This document shows positions 49,424-58,531 of a stretch of 64,000 nucleotides of DNA, piece after piece. Below the pieces are notes generated by a model. It was not told the origin of the DNA and did no database searches. It saw only the letters and a list, made by a program, of their open reading frames with translations. The number at the start of each line of letters is the position of its first letter. The stretch's first letter is position 1. A program made the translations under genes and the position numbers. Source of the stretch: RGIG7213 sp045545665 (GTDB taxonomy: Bacteria > Bacillota > Clostridia > Oscillospirales > CAG-272); contig JAZQBL010000013.1 of the NCBI GenBank assembly GCA_045545665.1, positions 62,001-126,000 of the forward strand, in the 5' to 3' direction.

Positions 49424-51259
49424 ATGAGTGAAGATGTAAAAAAAGGCGGTATATCCGTCGATATCGAACATATTTTCCCTATAATCAAAAAATGGCTCTA
49501 TTCCGAGAAAGAAATATTTCTCCGTGAGATAGTATCAAACGCAACGGATGCCGTAACAAAGCTGAAAAGACTTTCTTCCCTCGGTGAAGCCGATTTCGGA
49601 GGCGAAGAATATAAAATAACCGTAACTCTCGACAAGGGTGAAGGAACGCTCACCGTTTCCGACAACGGTATCGGTATGACGAAGGACGAGCTTGAAAGAT
49701 ATCTCTGCCGCATCGCTCTGTCGGGTGCTGTTGAATTTATACAAAAGTATGAAAACTCCGAAAAGGATTCTTCAAGCGAGGGTATCATCGGTCATTTCGG
49801 GCTCGGATTTTATTCATCCTTTATGGTAAGTGACACGGTAACGGTTCAGACAAGATCGTATACCGGCTCTCCTGCTGTAAAATGGGTATGCACAAGCGAC
49901 GGTGACTACGAAATATTCGACGGCGACCGTGAAGAACACGGAACGGACGTAATAATGAAAATAACCTCCGAGGAAGCGGAATATTTAAACGAAGGCAAAA
50001 TAAGAGAAATACTTTCAAAGTACTGCTCGTTTATGCCCGTACCGATATATTTCGTCGTCGAGGGTGAAGAAAAAGAAGAAAACGAGCCTGTAAACGACCC
50101 CCACCCCCTCTGGCAGAGATCCGCTTCGGAATGTACGGAAGAAGAATATAAGCAGTTCTACACAAAGGTGTTCAACGATTACAAAGAACCGCTTTTCCAC
50201 ATTCACATAAATGCCGATTATCCGCTTAATTTCAAGGGAATACTGTATTTTCCCAAGCTCAACCACGAATACGACTCTCTCGAAGGTCAGGTAAAGCTTT
50301 ATTACAATCAGGTATTCGTTGCGGATAATATAAAGGAAGTAATTCCCGAATATATGCTTATGCTCAAGGGCGTGCTTGACTGCCCCGAGCTTCCCTTGAA
50401 CGTCTCAAGAAGCTATTTGCAAAACAGCGGTTACGTTTCAAAAATATCGGCTCACATCGTAAAGAAGGTTGCCGACAAGCTTAATTCGATGTTCAACACC
50501 GAAAGAGAGAGCTATGAAAAGCTCTGGGACGATCTCAAGACGTTCGTCGAATACAGCTCAATAAGAGATAAAAAGTTCCACGACAGGGTTAAAAAGTGCG
50601 TTATTTTCAAGTCCGCAACGGAGGAAGGAAAGTACTACACGCTTGAAGAATATCTCAGCGAGGCAAAAGAAAAGCACGAAAACACCGTTTATTACGCAAC
50701 GGACGTAACGACGCAGGCACAGTATATTTCAATGTTCTCAAACGAGGGAATAAATATAATCCTCCTCGACCGTATACTTGACACGCAGTACATCCACACA
50801 GTTGAAACAGACAACACGGACGTAAAATTCGTAAGAATAGATGCGGACGTAGCCGCAGCTCTCAAAGGCGAGGGCGAGGCTGTGGAAAACGAGAGCATCA
50901 CAGCCGTTTTCCGTAAGATAAGCGGCAAAGATGATCTTAAGGTCACCTACGAGTGCCTCAAAGACGAAAAGACTCCCGCGCTCATCAATATAAACGAGCA
51001 GTCACGCCGTTTTGAAGATATGATGAGAATGTACAAAATGGACGGTATGCCCGATATGCCGTCAGATATGACGCTCATTGTAAACACGAACAGCTCGCTT
51101 ATAGACAAGCTTGCGAAAGTCATAACGGAGGACGAAGAAAAAGCCGAAAAGCTTGCAAAGCAGATATATACTCTTTCCCTTATTGCACAGCGTCAGCTTA
51201 CCGCAGAAGAGCTTAAACAGTTCCTCGACGAAAGCTTCGATATGCTTCTCAATATATAA
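49424..51259 (+). CDS. htpG: HSP90-family chaperone HtpG
   Basis: 611 residues. The N-terminal GHKL ATPase domain has FLREIVSNATDAVTKLK (Asn for Mg-ATP), TVSDNGIGMTKDEL and GHFGLGFYSSFMVSDTV. The middle and C-terminal domains follow (PLNFKGILYFPK, VLDCPELPLNVSRSYLQ). HtpG assists late folding and stress recovery. It lies near groESL but is not under CIRCE. Ribosome site AAGAAAGGATGTTTTAAA with the ATG at 49424. It ends at a strong terminator. Confidence 0.97.
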   Translation: MSEDVKKGGISVDIEHIFPIIKKWLYSEKEIFLREIVSNATDAVTKLKRLSSLGEADFGGEEYKITVTLDKGEGTLTVSDNGIGMTKDELERYLCRIALSGAVEFIQKYENSEKDSSSEGIIGHFGLGFYSSFMVSDTVTVQTRSYTGSPAVKWVCTSDGDYEIFDGDREEHGTDVIMKITSEEAEYLNEGKIREILSKYCSFMPVPIYFVVEGEEKEENEPVNDPHPLWQRSASECTEEEYKQFYTKVFNDYKEPLFHIHINADYPLNFKGILYFPKLNHEYDSLEGQVKLYYNQVFVADNIKEVIPEYMLMLKGVLDCPELPLNVSRSYLQNSGYVSKISAHIVKKVADKLNSMFNTERESYEKLWDDLKTFVEYSSIRDKKFHDRVKKCVIFKSATEEGKYYTLEEYLSEAKEKHENTVYYATDVTTQAQYISMFSNEGINIILLDRILDTQYIHTVETDNTDVKFVRIDADVAAALKGEGEAVENESITAVFRKISGKDDLKVTYECLKDEKTPALININEQSRRFEDMMRMYKMDGMPDMPSDMTLIVNTNSSLIDKLAKVITEDEEKAEKLAKQIYTLSLIAQRQLTAEELKQFLDESFDMLLNI

Positions 51260-51271
51260 AATAAAAATTCA

Positions 51272-51298
51272 AAAACCCCTTCCTCGGAAGGGGTTTTT
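51272..51298 (+). terminator. Terminator after htpG
   Basis: AACCCCTTCC-tc-GGAAGGGG with a TTTTT tail, 12 bases past the htpG stop. The region 51299-51492 beyond it holds further short inverted repeats (for example ATCGGC/GCCGA near 51380) but no gene that I can support. Confidence 0.85.
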
Positions 51299-51492
51299 AC
51301 CTTATATTCGGAAGGAGCATGCCCCTGTCCTGCCTAAAAACTCGTTATTTTATCGGCAGTGTTTTGCAAACTCAGGCAGTATCGGCTTTCGATGCCGAGT
51401 ACGTATCGCTACGAAACAGATGCCGATAGAACCATGATCGTAATTCTTTATTCTTGTGTTTTTTCGGAAATTATTTTTCCGTATTCACTTTT

Positions 51493-52635
51493 TTATTTGT
51501 GTTCTGCTTTTGAAAATTTTTCATAAGCCAACTGCATAAGTGTGCGTTCCGTTTTGATATCGGCTTCGTAGGGATAGTTTTTTGCACATTTTTCAAATTG
51601 AGCCTTTATTTTCTCTGCTTTTTCTTCATCTTCATTACAAAGCAGTGCGTATGCGTACTCCGTTCTCATAACGGTCGGGTACGTTTTCATAGATTTCATA
51701 AAGTTTTTCTCCTCTTTTGTCAGAAAAGCATCAACTGCATCTTTTCTGTTTTCGGAAATAAGCTCTATATACAATCTGTCGCATATCATAAGATTTTTAT
51801 GAAGACCTACTATACCGCTTTCCATTTCCAAAAGGCGCTTCATAAGGGCATCCGCTTCTTCAAAGCGGTGCTGCTCCGTATAGCGGTTTGAAGCAAAAAC
51901 AGCGATGGGGGCTATCATTACATTTTTCATCTGCTCGTCTGTGGGAACTGTGAAAAACTCATCGGGCATATCCTTCAGGGCAACGCCGTCCGATGAAAGT
52001 GAGCTCATCATAAGCTGCAGCCAAAATCCGCGCAGGGCGTCTTTATCACGTCCAAGACTTAAAGCGTTATATCCGTCGTTTGGCACAAGCGTTCCTTTAA
52101 GCGGTATACCGTTTGCAAGCGCAAAGCCTATACCGATCACCGTTAAATACAGAAAAAACGGCGACAAAAACTCAATATGCGGCATAAAAAGATAGAGGCA
52201 AAGCGACACGGCGGAAAGTATAAGGTTTAAAAAAGCTCCGCCGTAATTGTATATAAAAACGGGTATTTTACCGTCTTTCATTTCAGGCGGTGTCATAAGG
52301 CACTGTCCGCCCATACCTGCTACATTTTGACGGCAAAATCTTATTTTTCCGTTCGTTTTCAGAATAACGAAGCCGAAAACATTGAACGATTTGAATTTAT
52401 ATCCCGACAAAAGACCGAAAACGAGGTGTCCTGCTTCGTGTACTATCAACTGCACAGTCAAGGCAAGATACATAACGGCTAAAAGCAGTATGAATTTTAT
52501 AAACGAATCTTTTGCCGAAAGTCCTTCCGTTTCGGAAGCCATAAGCTCACCGCACACGGCAAAAGCTATGATATAGATGAAACCGAGCAAAATATCAGCA
52601 ATTTTACCCTTCTTTTTTTGTTTTTCTTTTTTCAT
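51493..52635 (-). CDS. M50-type membrane metalloprotease-like protein
   Basis: 380 residues. The zinc motif HEAGH near residue 65 lies in a membrane helix (LALTVQLIVHEAGHLVFGLLSGY), and a second motif NDGYNAL follows further on, as in site-2-protease-like enzymes. Four to five membrane segments occupy the first 190 residues; the last 180 are cytoplasmic and helical, with TPR-like character (FEEADALMKRLLEMESG, AYALLCNEDEEKAEKIKAQFEKC). The substrate is unknown. ATG 52635 follows GGAG by 9 bases; a TTG two codons upstream is less likely. It has a perfect sigma-A promoter. Confidence 0.85.
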   Translation of the reverse strand: MKKEKQKKKGKIADILLGFIYIIAFAVCGELMASETEGLSAKDSFIKFILLLAVMYLALTVQLIVHEAGHLVFGLLSGYKFKSFNVFGFVILKTNGKIRFCRQNVAGMGGQCLMTPPEMKDGKIPVFIYNYGGAFLNLILSAVSLCLYLFMPHIEFLSPFFLYLTVIGIGFALANGIPLKGTLVPNDGYNALSLGRDKDALRGFWLQLMMSSLSSDGVALKDMPDEFFTVPTDEQMKNVMIAPIAVFASNRYTEQHRFEEADALMKRLLEMESGIVGLHKNLMICDRLYIELISENRKDAVDAFLTKEEKNFMKSMKTYPTVMRTEYAYALLCNEDEEKAEKIKAQFEKCAKNYPYEADIKTERTLMQLAYEKFSKAEHK

Positions 52636-52666
52636 TTCCAATTACTCCAAAAATCATATTTATTGT

Positions 52667-52695
52667 ATTATATATTTTTTGTATTAATATGTCAA
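52667..52695 (-). promoter_or_regulatory. Consensus sigma-A promoter of the M50 gene
   Basis: On the minus strand TTGACA (52695-52690), a 17-base spacer and TATAAT (52672-52667): a perfect match. Confidence 0.85.
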
Positions 52696-52704
52696 GATTT
52701 TAAC

Positions 52705-52733
52705 TTGTTTTTTTGTTTTATCCGTGATATAAT
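52705..52733 (+). promoter_or_regulatory. sigma-A promoter of the MBL-fold lipoprotein gene
   Basis: TTGTTT (52705-52710), a 17-base spacer and TATAAT (52728-52733). It is back to back with the M50 promoter. Confidence 0.65.
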
Positions 52734-52763
52734 CATTACAGTAAATGTCAAGGAGTGAATATT

Positions 52764-53825
52764 TTGAAAAAAATTATTGCATTTTTACTTATGACGTCTT
52801 TTCTGTTTACGTGCGGATGTTCAAGCGATCCATCCGACACCTCACAAAACACGAAAAAAGAAAGCGAAACACTTTCTGCCGAAACTTCATCGGAAACGGT
52901 AATTGAAACCGAAACGGAAAAAGGAGATGATAACGTGCCAAGAGAAAACCCCGTACTTTATCAGATAGCGCCCGACAAAAATATGCTTCTCAACTGTTAC
53001 GTAATAAAAACGGCAACAGGCAAGCTTATAGTCATAGACGGAGGCGGTGCGGGCTCTGATATCAACAGCGGCTATTTGTACGAAAAGCTTCAGGAAATAA
53101 GCGGTGAGAAAGAACCCGTTATAGAAGCGTGGTTTTTATCCCATATGCACGACGACCACGTAAGAGAATTTACCCTCATCGGCACAAACAAGCGCAAAAA
53201 GATGACGGTAAACAACGTCTATTTCAATTTCCCTTCAAGAGAATTTATGAATACGTCGGAGGGCGGAAAATACGCTTTTCTTTATGACGAGCTTGAACAG
53301 TCGTACGACAGATTTATGGGCAAGGGTGAATTTGCAAAGACAAACGCCAAAACCGCCTTTGAAGGGGACGTAATCGACATCGACGGTATAAAATTTGAAA
53401 TCCTTATGACAGTTACCGACGAAGAAAAAGAAACGAACATCAACGACACCTCGATGATATTCAGAGTAACGATTGAAGGACAGACGATCCTGTTTTTGGG
53501 TGATGCGTACCTTTTCCAGAGTCAAAGACTTATTGACAAGTACGGCGATGACCTCAAGAGCGATATGGTGCAAATGGCGCACCACGGACAGAACGGCGTG
53601 TCAAAAGAAGCATACGAAAAGATCGCACCTACACTTTGTTTGTGGCCTATCCCGATCTGGGTATATCAGAATGCACAGGGTGTTTACCAGACGACCGAGG
53701 TTCGCAACTGGATGGCGGCTATGGGTGTTAAATACCACCTTGTTGCAGGGGTAGATCTTACGCAGTCGCTCACCTTCCCCGTTGATTTTTCCACCCTCGA
53801 AGAATTTGATATAGAACCGAAATAA
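52764..53825 (+). CDS. Metallo-beta-lactamase-fold lipoprotein
   Basis: 353 residues. A signal peptide with lipobox-like FTCGC precedes a Thr/Glu-rich linker, then an MBL hydrolase domain: VIDGGGAGSD, the metal motif LSHMHDDHV, ILFLGDAYLF and MVQMAHHGQNG. This resembles the MBL part of ComEC-type proteins, but as a surface-anchored enzyme. The substrate is unknown; phosphodiester hydrolysis is one possibility. The start is set as TTG 52764, 7 bases after AGGAG; a GTG at 52755 overlaps the ribosome site. Confidence 0.85.
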   Translation: MKKIIAFLLMTSFLFTCGCSSDPSDTSQNTKKESETLSAETSSETVIETETEKGDDNVPRENPVLYQIAPDKNMLLNCYVIKTATGKLIVIDGGGAGSDINSGYLYEKLQEISGEKEPVIEAWFLSHMHDDHVREFTLIGTNKRKKMTVNNVYFNFPSREFMNTSEGGKYAFLYDELEQSYDRFMGKGEFAKTNAKTAFEGDVIDIDGIKFEILMTVTDEEKETNINDTSMIFRVTIEGQTILFLGDAYLFQSQRLIDKYGDDLKSDMVQMAHHGQNGVSKEAYEKIAPTLCLWPIPIWVYQNAQGVYQTTEVRNWMAAMGVKYHLVAGVDLTQSLTFPVDFSTLEEFDIEPK

Positions 53826-53894
53826 TTTAAAAAAATCACGTTGATCAATATAGTGAACCACATAATCAGTTTGGAGAATTGAGTGTATTAAGCA

Positions 53895-54230
53895 ATGAAG
53901 CATAAAATTTTCAGTTGTCTGTTAGGTATCATAATTGTGGTTTCTATGATATTTGCTGTATATTATGGAAAAGCCTTCGCTGTATATCATGAATACGGGT
54001 ACAGCAACAATACCACAGAAACAGTGTATTTTTGTTTTACTGTTATTTCGGGGATGACATCCATTATGACTATTGCTGCATTGGTTTTGCACATAAAAGC
54101 AAAAGAAGGAGCATGGGTCGATGCGGTATATATATTTGCCGCAATTTTATGCATTCCTGTTATTCTGTGTACGATGGTTTGGCTTTTACATTGGGTCGGC
54201 TTTGATTTTCTGCCGCCGCCACAAAGCTAA
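53895..54230 (+). CDS. Small membrane protein of unknown function
   Basis: 111 residues with three hydrophobic segments (residues 6-22, 45-65 and 77-98) and a Pro-rich end FLPPPQS. There is no clear ribosome site. Base composition is more AT-rich than its neighbours, so recent arrival is possible. It follows the MBL lipoprotein by 69 bases. Not recognised. Confidence 0.55.
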   Translation: MKHKIFSCLLGIIIVVSMIFAVYYGKAFAVYHEYGYSNNTTETVYFCFTVISGMTSIMTIAALVLHIKAKEGAWVDAVYIFAAILCIPVILCTMVWLLHWVGFDFLPPPQS

Positions 54231-54407
54231 CGAAACGGTTTCGTATTTGGGATGATGGTTCGGAGATGCCACTTTAACAAATAGCAGTAGTAAGGAGAAT
54301 TCTCTTTAGTAAAATTTCGCATTTTGATATTAGCAACCGGTCGAATGATGATACCAAGATGATACCGACGTCTTCTGTGGGATACGATCTTGAAGTTAAT
54401 ATAAAGA

Positions 54408-54440
54408 AAAATCCGAGTCAGATGACTCGGATTTTTGATT
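54408..54440. terminator. Bidirectional terminator before the thrS end
   Basis: AAAAATCCGAGTCA-ga-TGACTCGGATTTTT, a 14-bp perfect stem ending in T-runs on both strands. Confidence 0.85.
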
Positions 54441-54443
54441 TAT

Positions 54444-56378
54444 TTATTTTATAACTTTCTTTACGTTTTCTTCCACTGCTCTTGTGAGGAATTCTTCGAC
54501 CGTCATCGTACCGATATCACCTGCCGCTCTTTCACGGACTGCAACGGAGCCTGACTGCATTTCCTTTTCACCTATAACGAGCATATAGGGTATCTTTTCG
54601 AGCTGTGCGGCTCTTATCTTATATCCTATCTTTTCGTTACGCGTATCGCACTTTACGCGGATGCCCGATGCGGCAAGCGTTTTTCTTACTTTTTCTGCGT
54701 ATTCTGCCTGATCGTCGCCTATCGGGAGTATTCTTACCTGCTCGGGTGACAGCCACAGCGGAAGTGCGCCTGCATACTTTTCAAGCAAATAAGCGATCGT
54801 TCTTTCGTAGCAGCCGAGTGACGTTCTGTGAATGATGTAAGGATACTGCTGCTGACCGTTTGAATCCGTATACGTCATATTGAACTGACGTGCAAGCATA
54901 AGGTCGACCTGGATAGTTACGACCGTATCCTCTTTGCCGTGTACGTTCTTCATCTGAACGTCGAGCTTCGGTCCGTAGAATGCCGCTTCACCGACAGCCT
55001 CGGTAAATTCGAGTCCGATATTGTTAAGGATATTTCTCATAAGGTTTTCGGACATATCCCATTCCTCGGGAGTGCCGATATATTTTTCACGGTCGTTGGG
55101 GTCCCACTTGGAAAGGCGGTACGAAAGGTCGCCTATAAGTCCTACGTCCGTCATAACCTCTTTGAGAAGCTTTACGCAGTTTTTAAATTCTTCTTCAAGC
55201 TGGTCGGGGCGGAGTACGAGGTGTCCTTCGGAGATCGTGAACTGACGTACACGGATAAGCCCGTGCATTTCGCCCGAATCCTCGTTACGGAAAAGCGTCG
55301 ACGTTTCGGCGTATCTTATGGGGAGATCCTTATACGAGTGCTTTTCCGCAAGGTATACCTGGTACTGGAAGGGGCACGTCATAGGACGGAGTGCAAGCAC
55401 CTCGCCTTCAGCTTCGGGATCACCCAAAACGAACATACCGTCACGGTAATGGTCCCAGTGTCCCGATATCTTATAAAGGTCGGATTTAGCCATAAGAGGA
55501 GTTTTCGTCATAACGTAGCCGTATTCGTATTCCTCTTTATCCTGAACGTAGCGGTTGAGTATCTGGAAGAGCTTCGTTCCCTTCGGCATAAGGCAGGGAA
55601 GACCCTGACCTATGTATTCGCTTGTCGTGAAGTAACCGAGTTCTCTGCCTATCTTGTTATGGTCGCGCTTCTTTGCTTCTTCGACTGCCGTAAGATAGTC
55701 GTTAAGCTCCTGCTTTGAGGGGAACGCAACGCCGTTTATACGCTGAAGCATCTTTTTGTTTCTGTCGTTGTCGTGATATGCACCCGTACACTGTATAAGC
55801 TTTACAGCCTTTACAGCACCCGTCGAAAAGAGGTGAGGACCTGTACACATATCGACGAATTCGCCCTGACGGTAGAAGGAAAGAACGGCGTCATCGGGCA
55901 AAGAATTGATCTTTTCAACCTTATACGGCTGATCCTTCATAAGCTCAAGCGCATCTGCACGTGAAAGAACGGAGCGTTCGATCTTGAGATTTTCTTTGAT
56001 GATCTTATTCATCTCGCCCTCTATCTGCTTGAGTATATCGGGTGTGAAGGATGTTTCACAGTCGATATCGTAGAAAAATCCGTTTTCCGTGGACGGACCT
56101 TTATCAAGCTTCGCATCGGGGTAAAGGCGGAGGACTGCCTGTGCCAGAATGTGCGATGCCGTGTGGCGGAATATAAGCTTTCCTTCTTTATCGGCAAACG
56201 TGAGAAGCTGTATTTCACAGTCTTCCTCGATAGGCTGTGTAAGCTCTGCGGGTGTGCCGTTGCAAAGTGCGGCAAACACCGTTTTGTCGATAAGCTCCGA
56301 TGCTTTTGCCGCATCGTAGATCGTTACCGGAACGTCCGAGGAGAACGTTTTTCCGTTTGAAAATTTTACGTTTATCAT
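54444..56378 (-). CDS. thrS: Threonyl-tRNA synthetase
   Basis: 644 residues, full length. It charges tRNA-Thr and edits mischarged serine. N-terminal TGS and editing domain (FRHTASHILAQAVLRLYPDAKLD), class II motif 2 (YAETSTLFRNEDSGEMHGLIRVRQFT) and motif 3 (HRTSLGCYERTIAYLLEKYAG) are clear, followed by the anticodon-binding domain. Ribosome site TAAAGGAGATAAAAA. It is 12 bases downstream of an unknown gene and shares with it the upstream T-box leader. Confidence 0.97.
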   Translation of the reverse strand: MINVKFSNGKTFSSDVPVTIYDAAKASELIDKTVFAALCNGTPAELTQPIEEDCEIQLLTFADKEGKLIFRHTASHILAQAVLRLYPDAKLDKGPSTENGFFYDIDCETSFTPDILKQIEGEMNKIIKENLKIERSVLSRADALELMKDQPYKVEKINSLPDDAVLSFYRQGEFVDMCTGPHLFSTGAVKAVKLIQCTGAYHDNDRNKKMLQRINGVAFPSKQELNDYLTAVEEAKKRDHNKIGRELGYFTTSEYIGQGLPCLMPKGTKLFQILNRYVQDKEEYEYGYVMTKTPLMAKSDLYKISGHWDHYRDGMFVLGDPEAEGEVLALRPMTCPFQYQVYLAEKHSYKDLPIRYAETSTLFRNEDSGEMHGLIRVRQFTISEGHLVLRPDQLEEEFKNCVKLLKEVMTDVGLIGDLSYRLSKWDPNDREKYIGTPEEWDMSENLMRNILNNIGLEFTEAVGEAAFYGPKLDVQMKNVHGKEDTVVTIQVDLMLARQFNMTYTDSNGQQQYPYIIHRTSLGCYERTIAYLLEKYAGALPLWLSPEQVRILPIGDDQAEYAEKVRKTLAASGIRVKCDTRNEKIGYKIRAAQLEKIPYMLVIGEKEMQSGSVAVRERAAGDIGTMTVEEFLTRAVEENVKKVIK

Positions 56379-56390
56379 TTTTTATCTCCT

Positions 56391-56951
56391 TTAATTATTC
56401 TTTTCTTTATATATGTTATAAGTATCGGTAAATACGGAATTTAAAAATTCATCCTCCGTATATTCCCTTAAATAATAACCGTCGCTTGTGGTAAGATACA
56501 CCTTTATCGTTTCGCTGTTTCTCGGTATATCGTACTGAAATTTATTGCTTATCTTTGAAAAAGTATCAAATTCGCCGTACGCAGCTTCGATGCATTTTCC
56601 GTTGAGCTCGGTATCTGCTTTGAGTTTGCGCTTTTTGGCATCTGACGAAAACGATACTATCTCGTCTTTCTCCGCATCAAATGAGTAAAAATAAGCAATT
56701 CCATCCGTTTTTTCGTAGTCGGCTTCTTCAACCGTTACGATATATATTTCAAAAGGCACTTTTCCGTCTTCGAGCGTTTCTGCGCTTTCGTAATATTCGT
56801 AATAAGAAAATATGCGTTCTGCTTTTTTTTGTGTATACACCTGTTCCGGCGGTGCGGGGAGGGGCTTTACGAACTGTACGTACAAAAGTCCGCCCGTTAA
56901 AATGAGCACTGCCAGAATACATATCAAAAGTGGCTTTATTGCCGATTTCAT
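56391..56951 (-). CDS. Unknown membrane-anchored protein in the thrS T-box operon
   Basis: 186 residues. One N-terminal membrane segment (PLLICILAVLILTGGLLYVQF) leads to an extracellular body with Tyr-rich and acidic stretches (FSYYEYYESAETLEDGKVPFEIYIV, IAYFYSFDAEKDEIV). Not recognised. It is co-transcribed with thrS (12-base gap) and lies directly after the T-box terminator, so threonine shortage should raise its expression. No amino-acid enzyme or transporter motif is visible. Ribosome site CGGAGATAAT. Confidence 0.8.
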   Translation of the reverse strand: MKSAIKPLLICILAVLILTGGLLYVQFVKPLPAPPEQVYTQKKAERIFSYYEYYESAETLEDGKVPFEIYIVTVEEADYEKTDGIAYFYSFDAEKDEIVSFSSDAKKRKLKADTELNGKCIEAAYGEFDTFSKISNKFQYDIPRNSETIKVYLTTSDGYYLREYTEDEFLNSVFTDTYNIYKEKNN

Positions 56952-56977
56952 ATTATCTCCGTTTCCGCCTTACGGCT

Positions 56978-57205
56978 AAAAAAACAAAACGCCCCGAGGA
57001 AAAATCCCTCGGGGCGGTAATTCCGCGGTTCCACCCGAATTTGTAGCTCTTTACCGTATAACGGCGGTGCCGTGCCGTCATTTCCTACGGCATTAAAGTA
57101 AAGCGGTGTCCCTTTTGTTTTACCCCAAGCGCTCCTCTCAGCTGCAGAGCTTCTCTGTACATGGAATATAACGGGCTTCTTTACCGAAAAAGATCATTTT
57201 CTTTT
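56978..57205 (-). promoter_or_regulatory. T-box leader, threonine-specific
   Basis: The minus strand holds the T-box sequence GGGTGGAACCGCGG (57036-57023), then a strong terminator (CGCCCCGAGG / CCTCGGGGCG) with a T-tract (57016-56979). The stem I base pairs GGTAAAG with CTTTAC, and an ACC codon (57107-57105) sits in the specifier position. Uncharged tRNA-Thr would favour readthrough into the unknown gene and thrS. A -10-like TATAAT at 57217-57212 lies within the end of the MgsA-like gene. Confidence 0.9.
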
Positions 57206-57619
57206 GTTGAGATTATACTGTGATCGGGGATTTACTATTTCTCTCCAATCAAGATCGCCTCTTTCAAGGGCGCATATAAGCACCTCTGCCGTTGCGATAT
57301 TCGTTGCAACGGGAACGTTGTGTATGTCACAAAGTCTGATAAGATCAAACGATTCTTCTGTATTTGCTTCGGGCTTCGTATCTCTGAAATAAAGCAAGAC
57401 GTCTATTTCATTATACGCTATACGGGAAGCTATCTGCTGTTCGCCGCCGTGCTCACCGGAAAGCAGTCTTTCTATCTGTAAGCCCGTGGCATCTGCGATA
57501 TATTTGCCCGTGATACCCGTGGCGCAAAGATTATGTTTACTTAAAATTCCGCAGTATGCAATGCAGAACTGCGCCATAAGTTCTTTTTTTCTGTCGTGTG
57601 CGATAATTGCTATTTCCAT
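57194..57619 (-). CDS. mgsA: Methylglyoxal synthase-like protein
   Basis: 141 residues with the MGS fold: AIIAHDRKKELMAQF, CATGITGKYIADATGL, HGGEQQIASRI, IDVLLYFRDTKP and VPVATNIATAEVLI. MgsA converts dihydroxyacetone phosphate to methylglyoxal. Compared with E. coli MgsA, the catalytic Asp in GGDQQ is Glu, the His of the PHDPD segment is missing and the nearby Asp aligns with Glu; HD of the first motif and Asp of FRD remain. Activity is therefore uncertain. It is convergent with nothing and lies upstream of the T-box. Confidence 0.8.
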   Translation of the reverse strand: MEIAIIAHDRKKELMAQFCIAYCGILSKHNLCATGITGKYIADATGLQIERLLSGEHGGEQQIASRIAYNEIDVLLYFRDTKPEANTEESFDLIRLCDIHNVPVATNIATAEVLICALERGDLDWREIVNPRSQYNLNKRK

Positions 57620-57659
57620 TGGGATCCCTGCCTTTCTTCTTTTTAGGCAAACTGACTGA

Positions 57660-58457
57660 TCATACTGTCAAAACCTTTTTTCTCTTTATCTTTTTAACTC
57701 CCTTAAGTATGGGTACGTATCTTTCCCCTGTTTTTTCGGACACTATTCGCTGAGCGATATTTTTGAAAGCTCTGTGCGATACAAATCCGTCGTTTGAAGC
57801 AAGTATTCCGCGTTCTTGCGCGTATACGAGCTTGACGTCGTAAGGAACGACACCCAAAAGAGAAACTTTTGCCGAATCTATTATATCTATCATTCCTGCG
57901 CGTTTACCGTCAACAACTGCCGAATAGTCGAAATTATTCACAATAAGACGCGGTGAGACGTTTGCATCCTCGCACATACGTGCGCTTTTCTGTGCCCCTC
58001 TCAGAGATGCGGGGGTGTGTGATGCTATTACCATTGCCTCGTCTGATGCTTTGAGCGCACATTCAAGTGCGAACGTGTCAGCACCCGCTGTGTCCAGAAT
58101 GACGTAGTCAAGTCCTTCGTCTTTTGCGAGCTGTCTTAATTTTTGTGCAAATTCATCCGACGTAAAGGAATCGGAAAACTCATACGGCGCACCGAGGAAA
58201 AACAAATTCTCCGAACGCTTATCCGTTATTTTTGCATCGTTATACTGCCGTCTGCCCGAAAGCACGTCGCATATATCGAACAATACGGAATTTTCATATC
58301 CCATAATGAGATCGAGAGAGCGTACGTCAAAGTCAAGATCGCACAAAAGCACACGGCATCCGTACAGCGAAAGCTGATATGCCACGTTTGCGGCAACCGT
58401 TGACTTTCCGACTCCGCCTTTTAATGACGTTGAAAGAATTATTTTTGGTTTGTTCAT
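57660..58457 (-). CDS. minD: MinD/ParA-family ATPase
   Basis: 265 residues. Deviant Walker A KGGVGKSTVAANVAYQL near residue 13, DLDFDVRSLDLIMG and DTAGADTFALECAL match MinD/ParA-like P-loop ATPases. The C-terminal basic tail KGVKKIKRKKVLTV could bind membrane, as in MinD, but is not the classic amphipathic helix. No minC or minE is next to it, so a partition or positioning ATPase is also possible. The start is ATG 58457 behind GGGTGATCAT. It has its own promoter. Confidence 0.85.
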   Translation of the reverse strand: MNKPKIILSTSLKGGVGKSTVAANVAYQLSLYGCRVLLCDLDFDVRSLDLIMGYENSVLFDICDVLSGRRQYNDAKITDKRSENLFFLGAPYEFSDSFTSDEFAQKLRQLAKDEGLDYVILDTAGADTFALECALKASDEAMVIASHTPASLRGAQKSARMCEDANVSPRLIVNNFDYSAVVDGKRAGMIDIIDSAKVSLLGVVPYDVKLVYAQERGILASNDGFVSHRAFKNIAQRIVSEKTGERYVPILKGVKKIKRKKVLTV

Positions 58458-58483
58458 ATGATCACCCGTCTTTACGTACACTC

Positions 58484-58513
58484 ATTTTACCACATACAGA
58501 CTCGTTTTGTCAA
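58484..58513 (-). promoter_or_regulatory. sigma-A promoter of the MinD-like gene
   Basis: On the minus strand TTGACA (58513-58508), an 18-base spacer and TAAAAT (58489-58484). Confidence 0.75.
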
Positions 58514-58531
58514 TAACAATTTTTCAAAACA

